A stretch of DNA of 64,000 bases from Vibrio gazogenes (GTDB lineage: Bacteria; Pseudomonadota; Gammaproteobacteria; Enterobacterales; Vibrionaceae): assembly GCF_002196515.1 (NCBI RefSeq), contig NZ_CP018835.1, positions 1,860,001 through 1,924,000 of the forward strand, written 5' to 3'. A program made the translations under genes and the position numbers. Every line of letters starts with the position of its first letter. Positions within the stretch are counted from its first letter, which is position 1. Shown here one piece after another: positions 9,223 through 18,672 of the stretch. The notes under the pieces were generated by a model. It was not told where the DNA came from. It saw only the letters and a program-made list of their open reading frames with translations, and ran no database searches.

Positions 9223-9873
9223 ATGACAGGCCAACGGCATATCGCGATCGCAGGTGCATCAGGTCTGGTTGGCAATGCACTGTTACTCAACGCACTTGAT
9301 GATCCGTCAATCGGAGAAGTTCATGTGCTCTGCCGTCGCCCCGTGAGCGTCAGTCACCCAAAACTGTTAGAACATCAGGTCGATTTTCAATTGATTCCTC
9401 CCTTGCCAGCAATCGATGAAGTGTATCTGGCAGTCGGAACCACCATGCATCAAGCTGGCAGCCGGGCTGCATTTCGGGCCGTGGATTTGACGATCAATCT
9501 CGCGGTCGCGCAAGCAGCGCTTGCTGCCGGTGCCCAACGAATCGGGGTGGTCAGTGCCATGGCGGCCAATCCAAAGTCACGGTTTTTCTACAATCGCGTC
9601 AAAGGCGAACTGGAAGAGGCCTTAACCGCGCTGTCCCCCGACGGTTTGGTTATTGCCCGCCCGTCGATGCTTCTGGGAGATCGGCAAACGTTGGGACAAC
9701 CCGTTCGTCTGAGTGAAACGCTCACAAAATATATCAGCCAAGCCGTCAATCCGCTCATTCCAAGACACTATCGCCCGATTGAGGCACAAAAAGTTGCGCG
9801 GGCATTGTTAACTCACGTCCCTACAGCCGATCAAACCATCATTTTGCGTTCCGGTGAGATGCAGACAGCCTGA
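9223..9873 (+). CDS. NAD(P)-binding Rossmann-fold protein (atypical extended SDR)
   Basis: The 216-residue protein opens with a dinucleotide-binding loop (IAIAGASGLVGNALL, residues 6-20). The sequence VVSAMAANPKSRFFYNRVKGELE holds the YxxxK pair of the short-chain dehydrogenase fold, and ARPSMLLGDR is typical of NAD(P)H-binding proteins related to YbjT/HTATIP2. Such proteins are reductases or redox sensors; the substrate is unknown. The start is fixed at ATG 9223 by a near-perfect AAGGAGGT at 9211-9218. An upstream in-frame ATG at 9067 would add a 52-residue segment that looks non-coding. It is a single gene, followed by a terminator. Confidence 0.85.
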   Translation: MTGQRHIAIAGASGLVGNALLLNALDDPSIGEVHVLCRRPVSVSHPKLLEHQVDFQLIPPLPAIDEVYLAVGTTMHQAGSRAAFRAVDLTINLAVAQAALAAGAQRIGVVSAMAANPKSRFFYNRVKGELEEALTALSPDGLVIARPSMLLGDRQTLGQPVRLSETLTKYISQAVNPLIPRHYRPIEAQKVARALLTHVPTADQTIILRSGEMQTA

Positions 9874-9948
9874 GACAACAGATCAATGCGCTGCCGGATA
9901 CTGAAAGGAAAGCGTTTTATCATGAGCAATCAAAGCTCATCAGCAATA

Positions 9949-9981
9949 AAAAAGCTTCAAGTCGATGACTCAAAGCTTTTT
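9949..9981. terminator. Intrinsic terminator between convergent genes
   Basis: A 9-bp perfect stem (AAAAAGCTT / AAGCTTTTT) with a 15-nt loop lies between the convergent Rossmann-fold gene and the small secreted-protein gene. The symmetrical A and T runs allow it to work in both directions. Confidence 0.75.
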
Positions 9982-10004
9982 ACTCAACAAAGACCAATAA
10001 GCAC

Positions 10005-10361
10005 TTACTGCTTTGACACTCGGACTCCGTAAAGCAACGGGACATTATTGGCCCGGCAAGATGTCATATAAATCTGTACCTTCTGATTCTGAGCCTGAGC
10101 GGTGAGTAACATAGAGGTCCAAGTCTGAGTCAAAGCATTCACACTTTTTGGATCGTATACTGCCAGCTTTTCAGTTGCAGCACATACAGAAGTGACCGGT
10201 GGTTTATCAAACGTCACCCGAAGTTGAGATGCTCCAAATCTTCCTTCATTGACACTCACCGACACATCTTTAATCGTTAATGGCTCTGTCCAAGCGCCGG
10301 CAAATGCGGTCGAAGAGAGCAGCAGACCGCCGAGCAGTAATGTTTTTGGTAATTTCATCAT
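10005..10361 (-). CDS. Small secreted protein of unknown function, downstream of the Rhs-type gene
   Basis: Residues 1-21 form a clear signal peptide (MMKLPKTLLLGGLLLSSTAFA, cut before GAWTEP), leaving a mature protein of about 97 residues. It has two cysteines (VTSVCAATEK and YMTSCRANN) that could form a disulfide bond, and predicted beta-strand content. The start at 10361 follows AAGGAAC; ATG 10379 has no such site. The gene follows the 2465-residue Rhs-type gene on the same strand with a 118-base gap holding a hairpin. A periplasmic antidote to that protein's C-terminal domain is possible from position alone; I do not recognise the family and give it no function. Confidence 0.72.
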   Translation of the reverse strand: MMKLPKTLLLGGLLLSSTAFAGAWTEPLTIKDVSVSVNEGRFGASQLRVTFDKPPVTSVCAATEKLAVYDPKSVNALTQTWTSMLLTAQAQNQKVQIYMTSCRANNVPLLYGVRVSKQ

Positions 10362-10441
10362 AGTTCCTTGCTTTATCATCAGTGGCCACTGTGTCGCATG
10401 TCTGCTGGGCCGGTTTTACAAAATTTCATCATCTGTGGTGA

Positions 10442-10461
10442 CGGTACGCGATGGCGTACCG
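10442..10461. repeat. Inverted repeat between the Rhs-type gene and the secreted-protein gene
   Basis: An 8-bp perfect stem with a GATG loop (GGTACGC / GCGTACC core). There is no T run after it, so it is not a standard terminator; it could stabilise or process the transcript between the two genes. Confidence 0.5.
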
Positions 10462-10479
10462 CCAAGAGATTCAATCGGG

Positions 10480-13400
10480 TTAGCATTTTCCATAAGCTGA
10501 ACAGTAAGGGTGATTTTTATCCAGCCTGAAAATAGGCGGGATGAAACCGAACTGACTGTAAGGGCTGGGAATCAGAGAACCGGGGTTAAAAAGACCACCG
10601 AGCATGCCACCGCTGACTCCGTCATGCATCCCGTTGGTTACGGTCACTCCCGGCCCGCCGATATTGGTCGCAGGCAGTGCATATACATGGGCACTGGATG
10701 CGTATCCGCGACGCACGAGGTTGGTTGAGCGCAAAGCACCAAGGCTATGACCGATCTCGATCCGTCGCCCTTCAGCCTGACGAATAAAGCTCCGCCCAAC
10801 TGCGTCGATTTCCCCTTGATAACCAAGAATGGTGTCGTTTATGTCCCAGAGCACACCCCACATGCCATGTTTATCCCGGGTGGTAAACCCATAAATCTGA
10901 ACACCTTTGTCATCGATTTTTACGGTATCGCCCGCGACAGCCAGCCCTAACTCCGAATTCAGTTGTAGTAAGACATTAGCCTCGTACAGACTCAGGCCGA
11001 GTTTATTCGCATAGTGCTCTACCCGCGTCTTCCAGTAATAGTTTTTCGCCTCCACCACCGCATTCGCAGCGATCTGTCCGAAACTGCCGCCCAATCCATA
11101 TAAGGCAAAATTCACCACAGTAGACTGCTCACGGCTTAACGTGGCGGAAGTTACGAAAGAAACCGTCCCTCTGACTGAGCTTAACGGATTGCCGACTCCA
11201 TAAATTTTTGCGCCGGCATATGAGAACGCACCCGCGCGGAATGCACCACTGTATGAACCGGTATATCCCAGCGTAGATGCCGCTGCATAACCGGCACATC
11301 CGGCTGGGCCACCGATGACACAAGCCGCAGTCTGTAAAACCGTGTTCAGATATTTGACCTTCGCCACTCCTTTAAAGATTTCTCGGGTGACTTTCTTTAT
11401 GCCTTTACTAATTGCCTTTCTGATCTTTTTCCAGAAATGCCCCGACGGATCGTAATACTTCATCGGGTTATTCATCACATAGCTATAGCGGTTATAGGAC
11501 TGACTGTGATCGGGGGCCTGAATATAGGTGTCGGCACTCAGGAAGCGAGCCAGCGTAGCATCGTAGACCCGCGCATTCATATGAATCAGGCCGATTTCTT
11601 CGATCTGTTCATGCCCGGTATACCCCCGATTTTGCATCAAGGCCTGCGGGACATTTTGTGAGTCTTGCTGCCATGCGAATGGTCGGACTTTACCCCACGC
11701 ATCGTAGTTTCTGCGCTCAACCACATTCCCCCACATATCGGTCACCAGATCGATTGAATGCAGTGCATCGCTGTGGCTATAGCGGATCTGACGGTCAACC
11801 GAGGCCGCATGACCTTCGCCATCGGTTTTAGTGACATCAACATTGAGGGCAACGAGACGGCCATCCACATAAATAAACTGTTTATGGTGCGTATTACCGT
11901 CTGCATCTTCAACGCGTTCATACACTTTGCCCAGATACCAGGTTTTTTCGCCTTGCTGGTTCTGTTTCAAGTAGCGCTGACGGGCCGGATCGTATTTAAA
12001 CGCAACCCACTGTTCACCCGACGTTATCCGCTCAGGTTTGTTGAACCCATTCCAGTCAATGGTCCGCCCTCCGCCAGTCAGCATGTTACCGTTAGCATCA
12101 TAGGTATAAGTATGATTACCAGCGCGTGTGACCGCGTGTACATGCTCGGGATCAGCATAAATATAGCGACCGACATCGGATTTATAGGTGATGTTACCCT
12201 CAGCGTTATACCTAACCGTATAATCCCGATTAAACAACGGATTATCCTGATGTTGATGGTTGGTACCGGTGAGACGGTTGGTGGTCAGGCGATCCAACTG
12301 GTCATAATAATATTCTTCCCGAATATGATTGATGGCATCATAACGCGACGTGACATTATCCATCCGATCGTAGGTGTAGTGCAGTGACCGAATGGTCTGA
12401 CTGCCCTGAAGCGTGGTGATATTGAGTAACTGACCACTATCTTCCTGATAGTCGTACTGGTTGGTCAGGCCATTGCCATAGATTTCCGCAGCAATGCGGC
12501 CTTCAGCATCAAGATCACTGAGCTTCCAGTAACTGAGTCTGCCTTGGGCCGGGCTTTCATCTTTCAGTGCCTGTAACAGGAGTGACTCGGTACCACTTTC
12601 TTCCCCTAACGTCCGGTACCGTTGTGAAACCAGCTTGACCTGTTTCACCAGTTGAACCAGTTGATTCGCTGCCTGCACGTAGCTGGTTGCTTTACGATGG
12701 GTGTGATCCGCAACATATTCGAGACGACCGACATTATCAGCCAGTACCGTCAGACGACTGAACATCTCCCGGACACGCTGGTCGTATAATGGATCATCGC
12801 GATCTAATGTGAAAGTCACCAACCCGCCGCTATTGTTATCAGCATAGTGACCGTAATAAGCAATTTGATTGGCAGCGGTTAAACCAGACTGAACACTTGC
12901 CCATTCAGCCAAACTCACTTTACGTAATAGATTGCCTTCCAGCTTGAGGTGGAATTTAGGTTGCTGTATCACGGTAATCGTAACTGGTGGATTGATCAGG
13001 ACTGTCCGGCCCGGCACTTTAAAATAACGTTCACCATTTTCATCGTGAAATGCTTCCAGAGCCCGACCATGAAGCTCGGCATACATTTGCTGAGCAAACC
13101 GCTCATTCTCTGCAACACCATCGGCTGAAATGACATGGTCTTTCAGTGCCTGATATTCTTCTTTCCGGGCCTGATAGAAATGTTGCTGCCTGCTGAGCTC
13201 CTTGGCTTTGCGCAGATAGTCACCGGCTCGAGCGAGCGCTTGGTCGATCAAGGGCTTAATTACGCGATCATATTCTTCGGCACTAAAGTGGATCTGCGCC
13301 TGACTGATATCACCCCAAATCTCGGTATTCATCCCGGTTTGCGCATCACGCTGATAATTGAGTGTGAACTGGTTCGGCCGATGCTCAGCAATCAACTGAC

Positions 13401-16400
13401 CAAAGTTGTTATATTCAAACTGACGGCTGAGTGTCTGCTCTTCGGTAATCAGCTCTTCTTTGCTCGCTCTGCCGACAGCATCAACATAAAAATTCTTAAT
13501 CAGCTCGCCTTTGACTTCACTTTGCAGCAATGCCCCGATCCATTGACGGGTACCGGTTGCCGTTGACACCGAGTCATAATGCCATTGAGTCGTCCGGATC
13601 TGTTTTTGCTCGCCTTCGGCCGTCGCTGTGATTGTCTCTTCGCTGCTCTCAATCATTCGGCCAAGTGCGTCATACGTCATTGTCGTCCGCTGACCTTTAG
13701 CATCGGTCTGACGCAACAGGTTGCCAAACCCATCGTAGACATACGTCCGAGTCCCTAAATCCGGATCACTGCGATAGATTTCTTTGCCCTGCACGTTGTA
13801 GCGGGACTCAGTCATATTACCGGCTGAACTGATCACGAATTTCAACTTCCCATCCGCGTAATATTCCTTGGTGAGACTCCCGCCAGCCGGCTCCAGTTTC
13901 TGAATTTCCCAGCCCATCACATTCAGATAGGTGGACTCTTTTCTTCCCTTGGCATCAATCTTTGTGGTGACGAATGGCTGGTACTGGTAAGACACCCAAC
14001 TCAGGTCTTTCCCTGCCGGTCCCGGCTGAGAAACGGTATGGATACGACCCAACCGATCATAACGGGTATACGTATACTGTGGTACATCACCGGCATAGTA
14101 AGGACGGGTAACTGAACTCACCTGCCCCAACGGCGTATACTGATGATTGACCAGTACCCATTTACCGTTCAGAGCTCGGTGCGCATCGCGAACCTTGCGC
14201 TGCAACTTGTCGTAAAACGCGACTTGGGTTGCGCGTCCCGGGGTCTCAGAGACCACACAATAAACGGCATCAGACGGTTTAATACCACAGCGGTTATCGG
14301 ATGCCGGCAGATAGCGATATTGTGTTTTGATAAAGCCAGTTTCAGTCTGTTGCCAAGACTCGGTCCGCCGTCCTAAACCATCCAGATAAACCCGAGACTC
14401 TAGTCCGTTCGGATCCCAGTTGGTCATGACACCGAGCAAGCGGTCTCTGACAGTACGGTTTTGATGCCCTAATGGATTGGTGTTGGTTGCCGTCGTCAGA
14501 TTTTGTGCATACGTCAGGGTATGCTGTGACTGTTGACGAACCTGTGCGCCATTTTGTTGTGCAGCAATCGTCTCGGATTCAACGAAACCTTCGCTGTTAT
14601 AGCGGTAGGTTTTCGTCACAGCCAGCGCATCACCGGGATCGCTCACTTCCTTCACGACTTTCCCGGTCACCGGATCATAACTAAACTCGGCAACATGGCT
14701 GACCCGGCTGCCATCGGTATGAATATTGGTCGTCTGTGAGCGGGTCAATAATCCCAGCAACCAAGAAGACGCATGATTACTAAACTGATTTTCAACAATT
14801 TTACGGTAAGTATCAGTGGTACCAGTCACTGGGTTAAGTCCCTGAGTTACCGTTGTCGTTTTTCCGACGTTACCATAATCATCAACCTGTTCATGACTGA
14901 CCGTCGTGGTCATCAGTAGGTTTTTATCCAGATCATAGCTTTTATCCGTCTGTTGCTGGATATAAACCTGATAACTCGAATGACGAGTGACTTGTGGCGT
15001 GTTACTGACCAACTGCTGATACTGTTCGTGGGCAATAATCCGAGTTGTGACCGTTTTCTGCTGCGTCGCCAGTTTCTGTTTCAGAGCATCATCAACCGGG
15101 GATAAAACCGCCTGTGAACCCTGCGTCAGTTCCGGAACAGCCTCTCGGTTTTCAACCAGATAATATTGATGACTCGGCTGAATGATCGAGATAATTACCG
15201 GCCCCGGAATAAGCAACGCCTTATCCGGTTTTTTAGCATAAGTTTTATCTTGGTATTCGATTAATTCATATCGTTGAGCGAGTGCTTCGACTGACTGCTG
15301 AATCTGGGCCTGAGATTTTGGTCGCGCCCATCCCTGACGACTCACCGATTGATGCTGATAAACAGCATCAGATTCATTCAATCGTGTCAGATGACGGAAG
15401 TTCCAGAAATTCGTGTCATGACAAGTACGGCAGTTTTCATCCAGCGTGTCATCATTGCCTAAAAATTCTCGACGGTGCTTCTGGTACTGGCTGTATGGGA
15501 AGGCCGTGTAAAACTCGATATATCGGTTGCGGTAGTTTTCTCCATTGACGAATTCGCGTTGCTTCAGCCACTGAAAACCACCCGAGCCTTCGCCTTGGGT
15601 ATCATAGCTGTACGGCCCATATTGGAACACATAACTCGTGGTCCCGCTGCCATTATCACTGTCCAGTCGATAAGCAACCGGATGAGCAAAGGATAGATTC
15701 TGTTTGGGTAATACCACGGGAGAAATTGCGCTTCGATCCGTATGTTGCCCGTAAGCACCAAACCACACGCGTGATGAATGACCAAGCCCGTTCGTCACTT
15801 GAGACAACAGTAAAGCCCGATTGACGAGATTTTCCGCCGTCTTACAGATCAACTCCCCCCCTTTATCGTGACAGTAATCGAGTTGACCATCCTGATTCAG
15901 ATCCTGCCACCAGCGCTGAGTGCTTCCCCAAGTATCAACTTTAAACTGATAGTTCTCTCGATTGATATTGGTACAAAAAACCTGAGAGCCACTGCCCCGA
16001 CAGAAATCAATCACCCCATCTTGATTCAGATCCTGCCACCAGCGTTTATTCACATCTCCCCAGTTACCATTCCAGTCCGGTCCTCCGGCCAAAACCAGAT
16101 CATTTTTCAGGCCGGAAACTTTGCCGTGAGAGCCATAAGAACAGGTCAGATTCTTCTCCTGACCGGCTTTATTCTTGGTTGCCCGACACAAATCAGTGGC
16201 ACCGTCGCCATTGATATCGACCCACCAGCGTTTATCTTTCTTGCCAATATCGGCCAACGAGAACACACGGACGCGCTCACCTTTCACCTCACTGGCGTTC
16301 AATAGCGTACACTTGACGATATTGCCACTGATGCGACAGAAATCCATGCTTCCGTTGCCATCAAGGTCAACCCAATCGATATCACTCTCTGTATCCCAAA

Positions 16401-17877
16401 CCAGATGATTCAGGCGGACCGTCTCTTGCCATGCATCCGTTGTACTTTCTTGGGCGGTACTTTCTTGGGCTGAGATAGTGGTTTGCGCTGCTGCGCTTGC
16501 CCGCTTCAGTTGACTACAAACCAAATCATCATCGATGCGACGGCAGAATTCAGGATAGCCGTCGCCATTGGTATCGATCCACCAACGGTTCTCTTTTTTG
16601 CCAAGCGGCGGTAGCGGATAAGTTTCCGAAGTCTGTTGGCCATTCAGAGAGAATTCCGTACAAATCAGCTGATCATGATCATTCCGGCAAAATTCACTTT
16701 TATTGTTGCCATTGAGATCCAACCACCAATGAGCATCACTGTCTCCCCATTGGGTCAGCGGGTATGCCATGGTTCGGTTTTCACCGGCTACACTAAAATG
16801 ACAGTGAAGACCACCTGTAGCGGTTTTACACAGATCAAGCTCACCATCGCCATTCAGATCAATCCACCATGACCGCGGTTTATTCTTCCAAGACGCGGGA
16901 ATACTGTTATTCCCCCATTTCCCCACATTGGTACTGACAACCTGCTGGTTAAAATACACCGTCGACTGACTCGGCTTAGGGATGGAATGCCAAGCGAATT
17001 GAGTCTTAGGTAAGCACAAATTATCCTGATCACAATACTGAATCGCGCGGACGGTATGCGTATCGATTGAAGAGCTTTGTTCACCGGCCTTAGCTTGATA
17101 AGTAAACTGATAATAGTTGGCCAACTGGCCACTGGTTTTCAGCTCAATCCGAGATAATCGCTCCGCGGATTGATCAGTCTCGCCATCTTGATTGAACCGG
17201 GACAGTTTGAATTGCGGATTGGCCATCGGTTGGTAAACAAATACCAGAGCGTAAATATCATAATCAACCCGGGCTATCGTACCGTGCGTCGTATAACTGT
17301 ATTTGATTGGATTCTTGCGCGATGTGTTGGTCACTTCACTCAGTAACCAAGACCGGCTTTGCGGATGATAACGATAGGTCATCCGTTCACCGCTCTTACG
17401 CTGGGAAGTAAAATAGCTGTCTGACGCGAATGCATCACCGCTCAATGAAACGCGAGTAAAATCATCCTGCTGCAAAAAATAGACCGAACCATCTTCACCA
17501 CGGACACCGTCGGCAATAATGAGCCGATTGCCATCCATACAGAAATTATCCTGACTGCTGTTTTCAACCGGACGAAATTGATGATCGGTAAATCCCTGAC
17601 TGCCGCAGCGATAAATTGCGGAGAGGCCGGCAATATCAAATCCGACACCAAATGCTGAATTCGTTGCACCCTGACTGGAATACTGAATCGCCAACTGTGG
17701 CGTATTACCGCCACGGCCTTCCGGCAATTCAATTGGTATCTGATAAGTCGCCATCCCTTGATGAACACTGAGTTCCCCCGGCAAAGTACCGACTGTTTCA
17801 GTGATAGCGGCAGATTGTGCATATGATGCAGACACAAAAAGCCCCAGACCTAACAAGAGGCCAATCCGTTTATTCAT
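10480..17877 (-). CDS. Giant secreted SpvB/FG-GAP/Rhs polymorphic protein with a putative lipase-type C-terminal domain
   Basis: The 2465-residue protein starts at ATG 17877 with a signal peptide (MNKRIGLLLGLGLFVSASYA). In order it has a SpvB-type domain (TLPGELSVHQGMATYQIP, PQLAIQYSSQ); seven FG-GAP/VCBS-like repeats of the form WWxDxNGDGxxDxC around residues 340-720; a YD/Rhs repeat region from about 1150 to 1990; and an Rhs core that ends with ARVYDATLARFLSADTYIQ and NRYSYVMNNPMKYYDPSGH. This is the layout of TcC/SpvB/Rhs toxins, where the core is a shell and the part after it is a swappable toxin. The last roughly 325 residues contain a glycine/alanine-rich hydrophobic segment and IEIGHSLGALRS, a GxSxG nucleophile elbow of alpha/beta hydrolases. 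Also visible is a CxxCH motif (ENCRTCHD, near 15430). The toxin role is inferred. A 6-residue-longer start at 17895 lacks a ribosome site. Confidence 0.9.
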   Translation of the reverse strand: MNKRIGLLLGLGLFVSASYAQSAAITETVGTLPGELSVHQGMATYQIPIELPEGRGGNTPQLAIQYSSQGATNSAFGVGFDIAGLSAIYRCGSQGFTDHQFRPVENSSQDNFCMDGNRLIIADGVRGEDGSVYFLQQDDFTRVSLSGDAFASDSYFTSQRKSGERMTYRYHPQSRSWLLSEVTNTSRKNPIKYSYTTHGTIARVDYDIYALVFVYQPMANPQFKLSRFNQDGETDQSAERLSRIELKTSGQLANYYQFTYQAKAGEQSSSIDTHTVRAIQYCDQDNLCLPKTQFAWHSIPKPSQSTVYFNQQVVSTNVGKWGNNSIPASWKNKPRSWWIDLNGDGELDLCKTATGGLHCHFSVAGENRTMAYPLTQWGDSDAHWWLDLNGNNKSEFCRNDHDQLICTEFSLNGQQTSETYPLPPLGKKENRWWIDTNGDGYPEFCRRIDDDLVCSQLKRASAAAQTTISAQESTAQESTTDAWQETVRLNHLVWDTESDIDWVDLDGNGSMDFCRISGNIVKCTLLNASEVKGERVRVFSLADIGKKDKRWWVDINGDGATDLCRATKNKAGQEKNLTCSYGSHGKVSGLKNDLVLAGGPDWNGNWGDVNKRWWQDLNQDGVIDFCRGSGSQVFCTNINRENYQFKVDTWGSTQRWWQDLNQDGQLDYCHDKGGELICKTAENLVNRALLLSQVTNGLGHSSRVWFGAYGQHTDRSAISPVVLPKQNLSFAHPVAYRLDSDNGSGTTSYVFQYGPYSYDTQGEGSGGFQWLKQREFVNGENYRNRYIEFYTAFPYSQYQKHRREFLGNDDTLDENCRTCHDTNFWNFRHLTRLNESDAVYQHQSVSRQGWARPKSQAQIQQSVEALAQRYELIEYQDKTYAKKPDKALLIPGPVIISIIQPSHQYYLVENREAVPELTQGSQAVLSPVDDALKQKLATQQKTVTTRIIAHEQYQQLVSNTPQVTRHSSYQVYIQQQTDKSYDLDKNLLMTTTVSHEQVDDYGNVGKTTTVTQGLNPVTGTTDTYRKIVENQFSNHASSWLLGLLTRSQTTNIHTDGSRVSHVAEFSYDPVTGKVVKEVSDPGDALAVTKTYRYNSEGFVESETIAAQQNGAQVRQQSQHTLTYAQNLTTATNTNPLGHQNRTVRDRLLGVMTNWDPNGLESRVYLDGLGRRTESWQQTETGFIKTQYRYLPASDNRCGIKPSDAVYCVVSETPGRATQVAFYDKLQRKVRDAHRALNGKWVLVNHQYTPLGQVSSVTRPYYAGDVPQYTYTRYDRLGRIHTVSQPGPAGKDLSWVSYQYQPFVTTKIDAKGRKESTYLNVMGWEIQKLEPAGGSLTKEYYADGKLKFVISSAGNMTESRYNVQGKEIYRSDPDLGTRTYVYDGFGNLLRQTDAKGQRTTMTYDALGRMIESSEETITATAEGEQKQIRTTQWHYDSVSTATGTRQWIGALLQSEVKGELIKNFYVDAVGRASKEELITEEQTLSRQFEYNNFGQLIAEHRPNQFTLNYQRDAQTGMNTEIWGDISQAQIHFSAEEYDRVIKPLIDQALARAGDYLRKAKELSRQQHFYQARKEEYQALKDHVISADGVAENERFAQQMYAELHGRALEAFHDENGERYFKVPGRTVLINPPVTITVIQQPKFHLKLEGNLLRKVSLAEWASVQSGLTAANQIAYYGHYADNNSGGLVTFTLDRDDPLYDQRVREMFSRLTVLADNVGRLEYVADHTHRKATSYVQAANQLVQLVKQVKLVSQRYRTLGEESGTESLLLQALKDESPAQGRLSYWKLSDLDAEGRIAAEIYGNGLTNQYDYQEDSGQLLNITTLQGSQTIRSLHYTYDRMDNVTSRYDAINHIREEYYYDQLDRLTTNRLTGTNHQHQDNPLFNRDYTVRYNAEGNITYKSDVGRYIYADPEHVHAVTRAGNHTYTYDANGNMLTGGGRTIDWNGFNKPERITSGEQWVAFKYDPARQRYLKQNQQGEKTWYLGKVYERVEDADGNTHHKQFIYVDGRLVALNVDVTKTDGEGHAASVDRQIRYSHSDALHSIDLVTDMWGNVVERRNYDAWGKVRPFAWQQDSQNVPQALMQNRGYTGHEQIEEIGLIHMNARVYDATLARFLSADTYIQAPDHSQSYNRYSYVMNNPMKYYDPSGHFWKKIRKAISKGIKKVTREIFKGVAKVKYLNTVLQTAACVIGGPAGCAGYAAASTLGYTGSYSGAFRAGAFSYAGAKIYGVGNPLSSVRGTVSFVTSATLSREQSTVVNFALYGLGGSFGQIAANAVVEAKNYYWKTRVEHYANKLGLSLYEANVLLQLNSELGLAVAGDTVKIDDKGVQIYGFTTRDKHGMWGVLWDINDTILGYQGEIDAVGRSFIRQAEGRRIEIGHSLGALRSTNLVRRGYASSAHVYALPATNIGGPGVTVTNGMHDGVSGGMLGGLFNPGSLIPSPYSQFGFIPPIFRLDKNHPYCSAYGKC

Positions 17878-17906
17878 ACTTAACCCACTTAACATTTAAT
17901 ACAGCG

Positions 17907-18233
17907 CTACTTTTCCTGACTTAACTGCTGTAGCGCTTGCTCAAGTGATTCAATTTGCTGATCAAGATCTTGATCGGAGACGACCTCAGTCGCTGACAGC
18001 GGCTGTTCATGAATCAATGCTTGTCGTAACTGTTTCACCTGAACCTGATGATTTAATTTTTCTACGGTCAGTGTTTCTGCGTTTGGCGGTAGGCTATTAT
18101 TTTTTTCGGGGAGCGGCAGTGTCGGTTCAATCACAGCGCGATTGGATAACCAAAGGTTGATGCTGGCCACGACTGCAACCAGCAGTAAAAGCACCAACCC
18201 CCAACGAATCACTATTGTTTGATGATTAATCAT
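17907..18233 (-). CDS. Small single-pass membrane protein upstream of the Rhs-type gene
   Basis: The chosen start, ATG 18233, gives a 108-residue protein with a short cytoplasmic N-terminus, one membrane helix (WGLVLLLLVAVVASINLWL, about residues 11-29) and a periplasmic remainder. The last 40 residues are heptad-like and glutamine-rich (DLDQQIESLEQALQQLSQ), probably coiled coil. An in-frame ATG at 18296 would add 21 residues without a clear ribosome site. It ends 29 bases before the giant Rhs-type gene on the same strand, so the two are almost certainly co-transcribed. It could help export, anchor or neutralise that protein; I do not recognise the family. Confidence 0.65.
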   Translation of the reverse strand: MINHQTIVIRWGLVLLLLVAVVASINLWLSNRAVIEPTLPLPEKNNSLPPNAETLTVEKLNHQVQVKQLRQALIHEQPLSATEVVSDQDLDQQIESLEQALQQLSQEK

Positions 18234-18472
18234 GAATAATTTATCAGTACCCAGAGCCAAACTGCAGATAAAATACAACTTTATTGCAATAATCATTAGT
18301 ACGCATATGCAAAAGGTTTGATTGGTTCACAAAAATATTGACTTCTATCCGATTAATGCGCTGAATGGGCAGTCTCCCGATATTGATGTTCAGCCCCCAT
18401 AGAATAACGGTCCAAACTTTTGGTGTGCTCCCGCGAGCCCATCAGCAGATCGGTCAGAGTGCACAATTCAGT

Positions 18473-18672
18473 ATGAAAACTCTGCACGCCTCGTTTAACG
18501 CTTTGAATCCAAACCAGAGCCGATGATATAATCAACACTTGTCTGACGAGATCGGCAATTGGCCGATCCCTCCCTGAAAAGGGCCAAAAATGAGGTTTTT
18601 CTATGTATATTTATACAGATCGGCCAAATTGCTTTGCTCAGCCCTTATATATCAAGGCTGCCAGAGGGCGCT
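18473..18672 (+). promoter_or_regulatory. CRISPR leader of array 1
   Basis: This 200-bp segment immediately precedes the first repeat and is repeated, with only four base differences that I can see, at 32081-32280 before array 2. It contains a perfect hairpin (GATCGGC, AATTG, GCCGATC at 18551-18569) and an AT-rich proximal part ending GCTGCCAGAGGGCGCT. A leader normally carries the pre-crRNA promoter and the integration signal for Cas1-Cas2, so transcription should run rightward. About 30 bases upstream (18444-18475) resemble the 3' end of cmr6 (see findings). Confidence 0.9.

Noticed and set aside
11758..12387. 209-codon open frame antisense to the giant Rhs-type gene
   Set aside because: Long antisense frames are expected against YD-repeat codons; it has no ribosome site and no recognisable domain.
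18353..18538. 61-codon leftward open frame before array 1
   Set aside because: It overlaps the leader and has no ribosome site; better explained as non-coding leader flank.
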